Positions 55,334 to 64,000 of a DNA stretch of 64,000 bases are shown in pieces. A program made the translations under genes and the position numbers. This DNA is from Adiantum capillus-veneris (lineage: Eukaryota > Streptophyta > Polypodiopsida > Polypodiales > Pteridaceae), in contig CM043953.1 of assembly GCA_014529385.2 (NCBI GenBank), positions 112,408,549 to 112,472,548 on the forward strand, written 5' to 3'. Below the pieces are notes generated by a model. That model was not told the DNA's origin and did no database searches. It saw only the letters and a program-made list of their open reading frames with translations. Within the stretch, counting starts at the first letter, position 1, and every line of letters begins with the position of its first letter.

Positions 55334-55552
55334 TTAAAATAAAATGAACACATGTACATCAAAAGAAGTGTGGTAGTTGATAAGAGGTAGAATGACAGGG
55401 TTTGGTGATGCAAGAATTTCTCCTACTCTTTGGGCACCAAACATGAACACCATACGTTGTTGAAAATGGATTTTCCTACTAATTGCAATGTTTATTCTAA
55501 TGTGTGGAGTGAAATGGAAGGGGAAAACCTCTATTCCTGGGCCATTATCCAT
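55334..55552 (-). CDS. Conserved 72-residue leader protein (F copy s2)
   Basis: ATG in CCATGGATAAT. MDNGPGIEVFPFHFTPHIRI, ISRKIHFQQRMVFMFG, EILASPNPVILPLINY, SFDVHVFILF. Same length as the D copy at 50696, about 60 percent identical by eye, no gaps. Followed by TAA. Unknown function. Confidence 0.7.
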   Translation of the reverse strand: MDNGPGIEVFPFHFTPHIRINIAISRKIHFQQRMVFMFGAQRVGEILASPNPVILPLINYHTSFDVHVFILF

Positions 55553-55573
55553 GGTCTATGCATGACCTAATGC

Positions 55574-55786
55574 TTAAAACAAAACAAAAATATAGACGTC
55601 CAAACTAAGGTCGTACCTAATGAGAGGCAAAATAAAAGGATTTACTGAAGCGTTTATCGCGGCCAACCTAAGAGGACCTAAAATTCTACGAATGACACGT
55701 TGAAATTGCAACTTAGTACTAACAATTATGTGTACCTTTTGCTTTGCAATGGGAATGAAGGGATCATACAAATTTTCGTGATTCAT
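55574..55786 (-). CDS. Leader protein s1 of F, diverged paralogue of s2
   Basis: ATG at 55786; 70 codons: MNHENLYDPFIPIAKQKVHI, KLQFQRVIRRILGPLR, FILPLIRYDLSLDVYIFVLF. Shares the plan of s2 (K-x-x-FQ-R..., ILPLI-Y, S-DV-(V/I)F-L end). It is the first ORF after the primer site, 55 bases away. Confidence 0.62.
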   Translation of the reverse strand: MNHENLYDPFIPIAKQKVHIIVSTKLQFQRVIRRILGPLRLAAINASVNPFILPLIRYDLSLDVYIFVLF

Positions 55787-55840
55787 GCAAACTACTTGAC
55801 TATGCTAAAGGTTGATTCTACACAAAAATACACAAGCCGT

Positions 55841-55858
55841 TCCTCCGTGGGGACACCA
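55841..55858 (-). other. Primer binding site of F
   Basis: Minus strand TGGTGTCCCCACGGAGGA, differing at one position from the site in G (TGGTGCCCCCACGGAGGA). Confidence 0.65.
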
Positions 55859-55860
55859 AT

Positions 55861-56110
55861 TTGAGGCGGTCCGGGACGGGAAACAAGAAGAGCAACCTCT
55901 AGACACCCTTCAAGGCTCCCGTGCTGCTCAATGGGGCTGGGGCACAACACAACACAAACCAAAACAACAAACCCACAGCTAAATCCCAACTACACAAGGG
56001 GCACCACCTAGAACTAGGACGCAAAAGAGGAGAATCGTTAGAGCAACCCACAAACAAGCAAGGAATTTACACTAACCCTAACACCAATGGAACAGTCTCA
56101 CACACTAAAA

Positions 56111-56200
<90 letters not shown>

Positions 56201-58334
56201 TGCTCGGGTTGCTTTGAAACGTATCGGCAATGATCAAGCAAACACAACTATATATTTAAGAAAGAGAGAGAAGGGGGGAGGGGGTGCTTGTTGCATTAAT
56301 ACCTTCTTACAAATCTGTCATGACAAATCAAAGTGAGATTAGTATTTGTTCAACATAGCTTGCGTAAATTTCACCACAACACATCACAAAGAAAACCACC
56401 CCAATCACTGTCTTAAAGCCAGAGGAGTCCTCTCCACCCTATCGCCCTCTTACAGTATGTGGGATTTATGGCTAGATTGATGACAACACCAGAGACAAGC
56501 TATCAAGAACTTAACAAAAAACACCAAGACACTTACGCATCATTGTTGTCCATTACTTCACGTTGGAAGGGAGACAAAGTATCCAAGCTTAGTCCAAATC
56601 CACCCTCCTTGATTCAGCAAATGTTGGGCTTACACTAGTAGGAGAAATGATAGATTTCCTACTCTCAATTGAATGATCACTCTCTCTCTTACAATGGCAT
56701 AGAGTTCCCTTGCTAATCCCCTATTACAACACATGCACATGCATAAAACAATGAGCTTCCACTCAAGAGCTCCTTCTAGAGAGGTTGAGCTTGGCTTCTC
56801 AAGCTATAGCATAATGCTCTTGCTTATGGCTCCCCCCTTTTGTGCTAGCTACACCCTCTTTTTATAGCAATTTTGAAGGCTAGGGTTACTCCTCTAACCA
56901 TGGTTGGGTTAGATTTTCAGCAATTTATCTAATTTCTTTTGCTTGGAACTATCAAGAAGTTGGTGGGGAACGAGAGAGGAGAGAAATGGAGGTGATAGGA
57001 CTTTTCATAGTGGGTTAGTGTTAGTAGAGTTAGTATTAATTTACAGATGGAATTGGATATTTACAATGGGAGTATCCATGTAGGATACAAATAAGGAAGA
57101 TATGGGTAAATTGGAGGAGGAAAAATGAGACTAGGTGGTCAATTTTGGAATGGAATTGTGTGTGGGAGGTATGAGTTCACCATGGTTTCTCTTATTCTTC
57201 AAGGTTGAGGAGAAGGTGAGTAGGGTGCAGAGAGGAGTGGTGAGAGATGTGGGGATGATGAGTGGAGAAGTGTGGGTGAAAGAGGAAAATGATAAAGTGG
57301 AAGAGAGAGTGTGGCTGCATAGCATGGGAAAAATGGGGTCCACTAATAAAATCATAGCTCACATCTCGTAGCTCAAAAAAATATGAAAAAATTTGAGGCA
57401 AAAGTTCAGCCCACGAGCTACAACTTTTGTTTGTATCACCTTTTCAAATTCGGAGAGCAAGTAAATTTTAAAAATTCAGCAAAACCGACCGTTTTTTTCC
57501 ACTGCACAAGGTCTTTGTGGGGTCCTTCTTTGGATGATTCTTTTGAATACCTCCAAGAGTGAGCCCTCCATAGTGCATGTATGCATGCCACCTACCCTTG
57601 ACCTTATTTGGTAGGTCTATAATTGAAGATATTGTTGAAATTATGATATAAGTGAATAGTACAACTAAGAAAATCAAATATTGAGGGGTCTAAAAAATAT
57701 GTACATGTCAAATATAAATGATATAAGTGGAAAAAAATATAAAGGGGTCAAAAGAAATCTCTCTCATTATGAAGCTACCATAAAAAGATAAATATTTTTG
57801 GTGTTCTAATTTTTTAGGAAAAAAAACAAAATAGATGTAGGAAGGGAAAAATCACAATAGTGAAAAAATATACACATAAATAAAACTAGTTTTTTTGGAT
57901 TTTTGTTGGGGTGGAGCTACACCAAATATAAGAGAAGCTTACATGAAAATATTTCTATATGGAATAAAGAGTATGAAAAATGGTAAGAAAAAATTGTGGT
58001 AATGGTGAGGCAATGTACAGAGCATAAATAGCACACACCTAGGTAGAAATATTTAAATAAATACCAAAATAATTATGAAAGAATCTTTTATTTAGGCCCT
58101 ATATACAAAGAAATATTTACATACGCATGGGCCATAATATACTTATATTTTTTAATTTTTTTGGCTCAACTAGCCCAATGACTAGCTAATTGAGGGTTTT
58201 TTAAGAAGATATGGGAAAAGTCCCGTGACTCACGCACGCCTATGTACAGTGAAATGGTAGGGATAGCCACAGTGTTTGGGTGATTTTGGTAGGGTGAGGT
58301 AACTCACTGTGGCAATTACAAAGAGCCGAAAAAC
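55861..58334 (-). other. Probable LTR of F and unassigned sequence
   Basis: Upstream of F's primer site, so it should begin with the LTR (end ...GCCTCAAA), but no partner LTR exists in the window to set its start. Very AT-rich from 57600. No gene seen; short frames at 57131-57401 are on both strands and look random. Confidence 0.5.
56114..56197. repeat. (GA)n microsatellite
   Basis: 84 bases of uninterrupted GA within F's probable LTR. Confidence 0.97.
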
Positions 58335-59810
58335 GGCTATCAACACATTGAACGTCCTCTAAATGGAGAGGAACATGAAGGAGCTTAAGGCATGATTGGG
58401 GAGCTATTTGTGTTGAGGACCACTTTACCTCTTTATCATGGCCGGGAAAGTTTGGCTCAAGAAGAGGAGTTTTTGCTAATAGGAATCATTCCAAAGGAGA
58501 TTCAGAAGTCTAAGAAGTATGGCTTTATGCGTAGAGCATACAGGTACAAATTGATTGGTGATGTCTTATACATGAAAGGGGTTGATCTCATGTTGAGACG
58601 TGTACCTTTGCGAGGGGAGCTTTACAGAGTGTTGGAAGAGAATCATGAAGGCGCATGTGGTGGCCATTTTTCTCTAAAGATCACCTTGCATAAGATTTTG
58701 CAAGAGGGGTATGTATGGCCTAGTTTGCACAAGGATGTTCACCATTGGTGTAGGTCTTGCAATAGGTGTCAAGCATTTGGGAAGAGAGTGTTGAAGCCAG
58801 AGCTACGAAAAACCATTATGGCGTTTGATATGTTTGAAAAGTGGGGGATTGATGCAATAGGCCCGTTACCTATCACAAGCAGGGGCAAAAGCTATATTCT
58901 GACGGCAGTGGACTATCTCTCTAGATGGGCAGAGGCTATTGCAGTAAAACAGATCACTGCAAAGGATGTGGTAAAATTTGTGTATGATGAAATATGTTGC
59001 AAGTTTGGGGTTCCATTAGAGCTACTTTCAGATAAGGGGCCAGGATTTAGAGCTAAACTTCTAGACTTCTTATGCGCAAAGATGAAGATTAGGCACTAGC
59101 ATACCACTCCTTATTACCCACAGTGTAATGGCTTAAATGAAAGATTCAATGGTGAGTTGGTACAAATTCTTTCTAAAGTGACAGAGCACCAAGGAAAGAA
59201 TTGGGATTTGGAATTGCCTAGTGCATTATGGGCTTACCGTACTTCGGTGAAGACAGGTATAGGGTTTACTCCATTTCATTTGGTGTATGTAAAGGAAGCA
59301 CTATTTCCTGTGGAGGTAGAGTTGCCTGCGGTCAAGATGTTAGAGAAGTTGCTTGGGCTGCCTTGTGATGCATTCAAAGAGAGGCTCTTGCAGTTACAAG
59401 AGGTCCAGTTGGATAGGATGAGCTCATTGGAGCATTATGGGCAGATGCAGGATAAGGCTTTGGCAAAGATAAATGAAAAGGTCAAAAGTAAGGGTATCAA
59501 GAAACATGACTTGGTTTTGCGCTACAACAGTAAGCTGGACAACACCTTCCAAAAGAAGTTTCAAATTAAGTGGGAAGGCCCTTTCAAGGTAGTGGAGTGT
59601 TTTCCAAATGGCACATATCAGCTGGCTAACGTGGATGGTGTTCTACATAAGTCAAGGGTAAATGGATTACGTCTTAAATTGTATCATGCTAGATTGATGA
59701 TGGTGGAGCAAGACGAGCTATCTATGGATCAAGCAGTATTGGTGAGGGATGAGGAGACCTATGATGCGGCGAGTCTCATATCTCTCTTTGCTGCTACTGA
59801 TCATGAATGA
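58335..59810 (+). pseudogene. Second RNase H end and integrase of element D
   Basis: Starts within HIERPLNGEEHEGA (plant-type RNase H end, one TAA), then a nearly intact integrase: zinc domain ENHEGACGGHFSLK ... HHWCRSCNRCQAF, KWGIDAIGPLP (Asp), LLSDKGPGF (Asp), NERFNGE (Glu), GPFKVVECFPNGTYQLANVD and end ATDHE-TGA at 59810. A single TAG (59097-59099, within RH-stop-HTTPYY) interrupts it. Strongly similar to E. All catalytic residues kept; no chromodomain. Confidence 0.9.
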
Positions 59811-59821
59811 TCTAGCAGGCT

Positions 59822-59838
59822 AGGGGATGGGAAAATTA
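59822..59838 (+). other. Polypurine tract of element D
   Basis: AGGGGATGGGAAAATTA immediately before TGTCAGG. Confidence 0.8.
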
Positions 59839-60982
59839 TGTCAGGAGTTTTTTGGAGCAAGGGATTGTGCATATGTACATACCTATGCATGGTGCATCGA
59901 ATAAAGGATTGCCCATTTTTGAGAGCCAGGTGGTTACGTGGGGCCCACATATGTAAAGGTAGGACAGCATGTACATAGTGCATCGATTTTCATCGTTACC
60001 AGTACCAGTGTGTTTTTTCTACAATAATGAGGAGTTGGTAGCGTGTAAAACTTATCGAGGAAGCTATCCGTGGGCCGAAGACATGAGGTAAGATCATGCG
60101 TCAGATGGCATCGAGTGGCGTCAGGAGGTCGAACGGGGTCAATACTTGCACATGGAGAAGTACGGACACGACGTGGGTGTTTTCTTGTGATACTTATGCA
60201 AAACGTTCATCATGAGGACCAATTTTTGGGGCCACTTCACGTGGTTGAGGGATGCATTATTGGGAAAAACTGAGTGCCAGGTGTGCGGATGATGCAAAAA
60301 GGTGACAAATATGCACTGCGAGGTGAGTTTTTGGCCTGTTCGGGGTCCGTTTGAGGTCATCTAAAAGGCAAAGGGTGCCCAACTAATAAAACTAAGTGTG
60401 GGAACTGAAAAAACGGAGAGAAGACCAGAAAAAATGTGGAGAAGAGAGGAGGAACAGCTGCAAGTGTGTTTTTTCTATTTTTGGAGCATTTTTTGGCCCT
60501 AAACTGCTCATCTGAGGTCGGATTTGAGCACTGTGACATTGTAGGGTGGGGTTTTTGGGCGTTTCGGGCGCAACGGCGTTGTCCATTTTGCTAAATTCCT
60601 CATAGATTTTCTGCTGTTTTTCTGTGTAATCTTCTCCGGTGAGTGGAGCCTCTACTTAACTTTGTGGTTGTATCTGGTGTATTTCCTCAATACTGTGTAA
60701 ACTATTTGCCCCATTGGTGTTGGGCTGAGCTTCATTGAGTCTAAACAACATCAAATTTCCTCCTTTGAGCTGAATTGAGAGTGTGTGTGTGAGTGTATAT
60801 GTGTGAGTGTTGAGTGGGCAAGTGGGAAATCTCTCTCTTCTCACTCCGTCTGTGTGTTTCCTGTCTCGGCCAGGCTGGTTGTGTAAGCCGAGTGGTGCCC
60901 CATAATGTGTGTGTGTGTATCATCCCAAGAGTGTGTGTCGGGTCATTATAGAGGCGTTGTGTGTGTTTCCATCCCGCTCACA
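59839..60982 (+). repeat. 3' LTR of element D
   Basis: TGTCAGGAG to CGCTCACA, 1144 bp. Matches 48888-49996 and, reversed, 38328-39475. Confidence 0.9.
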
Positions 60983-60986
60983 ACGT
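60983..60986. repeat. Target duplication of D, right (ACGT)
   Basis: Pairs with 48884-48887. Confidence 0.7.
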
Positions 60987-61400
60987 CTGTGCATAACCCT
61001 TTGCGACCAACCTTGCCTTGTGATGCTCAATGTTACCATCAGCCTCATGCTTGGTTTTATACACCCATTTACAACCAATAGCTTTATTTCCACTTGGCAA
61101 TGGCACCAACTCCCATGTGTCGTTTGCTTCCAATGCAGCCATCTCTTCATTCATTGCATCATCCCAATGCACATTTCCAACTGCATCCTCAATACATGTG
61201 GGCTCCACATCCTGTATCACCTTAGCCATGTAGGCTTGGTGATGTGCTAGATACCCATCATAAGTCAATTTCTGAACTAGATTTCTGACTCTGTTAGATA
61301 TGCGCGGTCCTGGGTCACTCCTTTGCCCTCTAGCATCTTCTTGTAATTTCCTTACACCAGGTTTCCAGACAGCCGGAATTCCAAATTCCTCATCAAAACT
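60987..61400 (-). pseudogene. Copia RT, N-terminal part (element C)
   Basis: EDAVGNVHWDDAMNEEMAAL, NDTWELVPLPSGNKAIGCKW, VYKTKHEADGNIEHHKARLV, AKGYAQT, ending exactly at the D insertion. Upstream text (61270-61400) is frameshifted linker. It would read on into 48883. Confidence 0.88.
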
Positions 61401-62284
61401 TTATTCAGAACGATCTGAATCCATGTCTATATGAGAAAAACTTGATGATGCATCAGCCATAAAGGGAGGTTCATCAACCTTTTCCTTTCCTTTTCGTGAT
61501 ACATTCCCTGTACCTGCTGGTGGAGTGACCTGCGTACGTAGTCTACCATTCCATGGCTTCTCAACAGAGCCACGAGAAGAGGACTCTTGTGGTCCACTCA
61601 AAACGTGTGACTGTGGCCTCACATTTTGTACAACCACATCATCTTTTACATCAGCCCCAATAGTGCCATGTGCATTACTGTACCAGCTGCTCATCTCATC
61701 AAAGACTACATCTCTGCTCACTTGTAATTCTTGTGTAGTAGGATTGTAGCACCTGTACCCCTTTTGTTCAAGGGAATATCCCACAAGAATACATTTCTCT
61801 GCTTTAGGATCCAATTTCCTATGCAACTCATCTGGTACATGCACATAAGCTATGCAGCCAAACACTTTCAAGTGTGCAAAATCAGGCTTTGTACCTATAA
61901 ACTTTTCCTGAGGTGTTACATCATGCACCGCAGCTGTAGGTGTCTTGTTCATAACGTACACAGTTGTATTTATAGCTTCATCCCATAAATGATGAGGCAT
62001 GTTCTTCTCATTCATCAATGCACGTGCAACCTGCAATGTGCCTGTTTTTCCTTTTTGCGACCCCATCTGCATGTAAACTGCCTGCGTATACCATGCGTTC
62101 GCAAAAAATCTGAAAAAACATTGGAGAAGTACTCTCCCCCTCCATCTGACCTCAATGTCTTGATTTGCATATCTGTCTCCTTCTCAATCATGACTTTGAA
62201 GTCCTAAAACTGACCAAACACTTTACTTTTGTTACGCATGAAGTAGACCCATACTTTCCTTGTATGGTCATCAAGGGACATGGC
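61401..62284 (-). pseudogene. Copia integrase, partial (element C)
   Basis: SLDDHTRKVWVYFMRNKSKV (first Asp region), IKTLRSDGGGEYFS (second Asp), GIRRQFTCR, then a small deletion of the TPQQN segment and GVAKRKN where GVAERKN is usual (catalytic Glu to Lys). The 223-codon frame 61401-62072 continues: ALMNEKNMPHHLWDEAINTT, HLKVFGCIAYVHVPDELHRK, KCILVGYSLEQKGYRCYNP. The zinc domain, protease and gag are missing beyond 62284. Confidence 0.88.
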
Positions 62285-63345
62285 CCTCCATAAGGTATCC
62301 AAGTGGAGTGTGGGAGCTCCAAGTTCCGTGGGGTATGGTGTGGGTGCCTTGGGCACTGCGCGACGTCCGGTGGTGATTTTGGTGGCAATGGCCGGCGATG
62401 CTGGATGGTGGTGGCGCTCGTGGGCGGCTCTGGCTGGTTGATGTAGTGATGACGTGGTAGGCCTTGCTAGAGGCGGGTCTCGCGTCTCCAAATTTTTGAG
62501 AAGGAGAGGGAGAGCAATCGCGAGGTCGCTATTGCCCTCCCCTCTCAGGTAAGGGATGAGGCCCACAGCAGAAAGAGAGGAAGTCCGGGAGCAAAGAGGT
62601 GGACAAGGCCAAATGCAAAGGCATCAAAGGAGGAGATCCGGCCGGCCAAGGTGAAAGGTGCAAGTGGCCATGGTGTAGCATGCAAAGTTTCCAAAAATAC
62701 ACTAAGCCAAGTGTTGGCAATGCAAGTTAATTCGAAAAGAACTCCAAATGGAGTGCACGACATGGAATCACACACCATTTTTCTTTTTAGGACTCCTATG
62801 CACACCCCTATAAAAGGGTGACTATGTTCATTTGTAAGGGTCTTTTTTGGACCAGTGTCTTTTGGCCAAAGAGGGTCTTTGGACCAAGGAGGGTTTTTTC
62901 TTGCCAAAGCTTGTGGAGCTTTTGTTTTGATTGCCGAGTTTCATGCCAGCAGGGTGTTGATTTTACATGCTATTGTCTATGCTAGTAGACTATTCCCTAC
63001 TGTTTCAAGGCGTCATTCCCCCTTCCCCCTTCTCTTCTGTGTTGGTGTGCGTGTGTTTCCGAGTGTGTGTAGGCGTGTGTGCCCCCCTGACGTTTGTCGT
63101 GCAAAGAGAGATAGAGAGAGGTTGTGTGAGTGCGGAAGACTGTGAATTGAGCAAAGCGTAGTGATTGAGTCTGTCTGATGCATTGCAATGCGTATGTGTG
63201 TATGATTGTGTGAAAGCAATGGTTTGCTTGCGCGTAGTGTTGAGTTTTGAAGGTGAACTCTAGTGGATTGGGGGGTTGTGTATACCCTGGGCTATAGTGA
63301 GGCATTGTGTTGTGTGCTGGGTGTGTTCCCCTTTCCCCCTCTCCA
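62285..63345 (+). repeat. 5' LTR of element H (possibly 5'-truncated)
   Basis: Ends TTCCCCCTCTCCA as G and LTR I do. TATA-like TATAAAAG at 62809-62816. Left edge placed at the last copia codon; G and I have longer LTRs (1.76 and 1.94 kb), so the beginning is probably missing. Confidence 0.72.
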
Positions 63346-63350
63346 TCTTC

Positions 63351-63368
63351 TGGTGCCCCCATTGAGGA
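63351..63368 (+). other. Primer binding site of element H
   Basis: TGGTGCCCCCATTGAGGA, five bases after the LTR end, as in G. Confidence 0.65.
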
Positions 63369-63472
63369 GCTATGTGATACCCCAATTTGCGGTTGAAAGT
63401 GGTGTTTTTTTGCTAACAAAGTGGTTGGCGAAGTGTCGAGATGTTTGATGGTCGAGGTTGAAGCTGACAGAG

Positions 63473-64000
63473 ATGGTGGAGCCAGGTTTTGGCCCCATAT
63501 TTACGGGTGTCGAAGATCCCGAGGATTGGTTAGTAGATTTCGAGTTATGGTTGTTGTCGATGCGTATGCCAACGTATTCGCAGAGATTATAGACGGTGCC
63601 GTTGTTAATGCGAGGATGAGCCAAGGTGTGGTTCAATGGCCTAGAGAGAAGTGATAGAGAATCATTGCAAAAGTTGCAGAGTCAGTTTCTGGAGCGGTTT
63701 CGAGAGGTGATCACAACAGAAAAATCCGGTGCAAAGCTGAAGGCGGTACACCACGATGTAAGTAAAGATTTCTCTCTTTTCATTGAGTAGTTTGAAGCGT
63801 GTTGGAAGCAGTTAGAGATTGCTACTGGGGTCAAAAGAAATCAATCTTTGAAGCTGTCAAAGCTGTTAGAGTGCTTGCATCCGAGGATTAGGGAAAAGGT
63901 CGAAGATGGTGCCGATACCTATGAAGACATGGTCTATCTGGCAAAGATAAAGAGCAGAAAGGTGAAGTGGAAGTTGGAGTTGGGAATGCTAAAGCTAGCA
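63473..64000 (+). pseudogene. gag: gag of element H, partial
   Basis: ATG at 63473: MVEPGFGPIFTGVEDPEDWL, VWFNGLERSDRESL, FEACWKQLEIATGVK, LLECLHPRIREKVEDGADTY. One frame to the window end with three stops (TAG, TGA, TAG near 63580, 63610, 63790). Parallel to G's gag: FTGV-D---WL, LWFDGL, FL-CLHEEVRDKVE. Whether pol follows is outside the window. Confidence 0.8.

Larger units (their letters stand above)
51981..58334 (-). mobile_element. Fragment F: minus-strand 5' part of a related element inside D
   Basis: From right to left: possible LTR (58334-55861), primer site, four small ORFs, gag, protease and the start of RT, which stops at 51985. F has lost RT core, RNase H and integrase; D has lost protease to RNase H. 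So this is not a simple insertion but a replacement or rearrangement giving head-to-head gag regions. Confidence 0.75.
48888..60982 (+). mobile_element. Element D: Tat-like element with its middle replaced by F
   Basis: LTRs at 48888-49996 and 59839-60982, primer site, a small leader ORF, gag, then (after F) the end of a second RNase H and the integrase. It is flanked by ACGT at 48884-48887 and 60983-60986 and splits copia C. Protease, RT and first RNase H are missing. Confidence 0.87.
48204..62284 (-). mobile_element. Element C: Ty1/copia fragment split by element D
   Basis: Integrase and RT on the minus strand from 62284 to 60987, continuing at 48883 to 48204. Removing D and one ACGT rejoins GYAQT and YGIDYEET in frame. 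Both ends are truncated: at the left by LTR P, at the right by element H. Confidence 0.88.
62285..64000 (+). mobile_element. Element H: LTR and gag of a G-like element, cut by window end
   Basis: LTR, primer site and gag in order. LTR resembles LTR I; gag resembles that of G. Begins where copia C stops; the LTR start is not certain and may be truncated. Confidence 0.78.

Noticed and set aside
57131-57401. Possible small genes on both strands
   Set aside because: Overlapping short frames on opposite strands without motifs, in AT-rich sequence.
62204-62566. A 120-codon minus-strand gene
   Set aside because: Its last ~35 codons are copia integrase and the rest is LTR sequence of H read through; a junction artefact.
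62890-63161. Cys/Val-rich short proteins in the LTR of H
   Set aside because: Low-complexity GT-rich LTR sequence, with equivalents in G's LTRs that do not keep the frame.

Overview
This window is plant nuclear DNA made almost entirely of nested, decayed LTR retrotransposons. I found no convincing host gene, tRNA, rRNA or CRISPR array. The case for a land plant rests on Ty3/gypsy elements of Athila/Tat-like (non-chromovirus) type with tRNA-Asp primer sites, a second plant-type RNase H next to two integrases, and a Ty1/copia LTR with the initiator-Met primer site TGGTATCAGAGC. The nesting depth and ~19 kb elements suggest a large genome. I cannot name the species.

Layout. (1) Element A (34-36425, + strand) is the outer element of the left half. 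It has a 5' LTR, a tRNA-Asp primer site, a long leader, a gag-PR-RT-RH-INT polyprotein in pieces, a second retropepsin-like domain after the integrase (PR2), a long untranslated region and a large third ORF. Its 3' LTR is split by another insertion. (2) Element B (16231-28369, - strand) sits inside A's third ORF with a perfect 5-bp duplication AACAA. It is a relative of A with the same INT-PR2 order. (3) Element G (30443-35853, +) sits inside A's 3' LTR. It has two ~1.5-1.8 kb LTRs, one gag-like ORF and no pol (TR-GAG type). (4) 36426-43081 holds an old minus-strand ORF remnant, then element E (3' LTR, integrase, second RNase H; - strand) cut by an LTR of the G/H kind (LTR I). (5) 43082-47703 is non-coding with tandem repeats and two long (GA)n tracts. 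(6) A copia LTR plus primer site (47717-48203) abuts the RT of a copia element C (- strand), which resumes at 60987-62284. Element D (48888-60982, +) splits C. (7) The middle of D has been replaced by a minus-strand fragment F carrying gag-PR-partial RT and four small ORFs upstream of gag. (8) Element H (LTR and broken gag) runs off the right end.

How parts relate. A and B share MxLRSG gag starts, paired CCHC knuckles, PR1, RT, RH, INT, an in-frame PR2 and a tail with repeated W-(V/I)-P-K motifs, so gag-PR1-RT-RH-INT-PR2-tail looks like an inherited architecture. D, F, G and H share a different primer-site family (TGG...GAGGA), so G may have been mobilised by D/F/H-type elements.

Most notable: the post-integrase protease with W-x-P-K tail in A and B; a tandem duplication of the integrase zinc domain in A; 22-bp palindromes repeated in A's untranslated regions on both sides of pol; and a 72-residue protein of unknown function conserved ungapped upstream of gag in D and F, accompanied in F by a paralogue and by a second pair of paralogous ORFs. 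All similarities were judged by eye.
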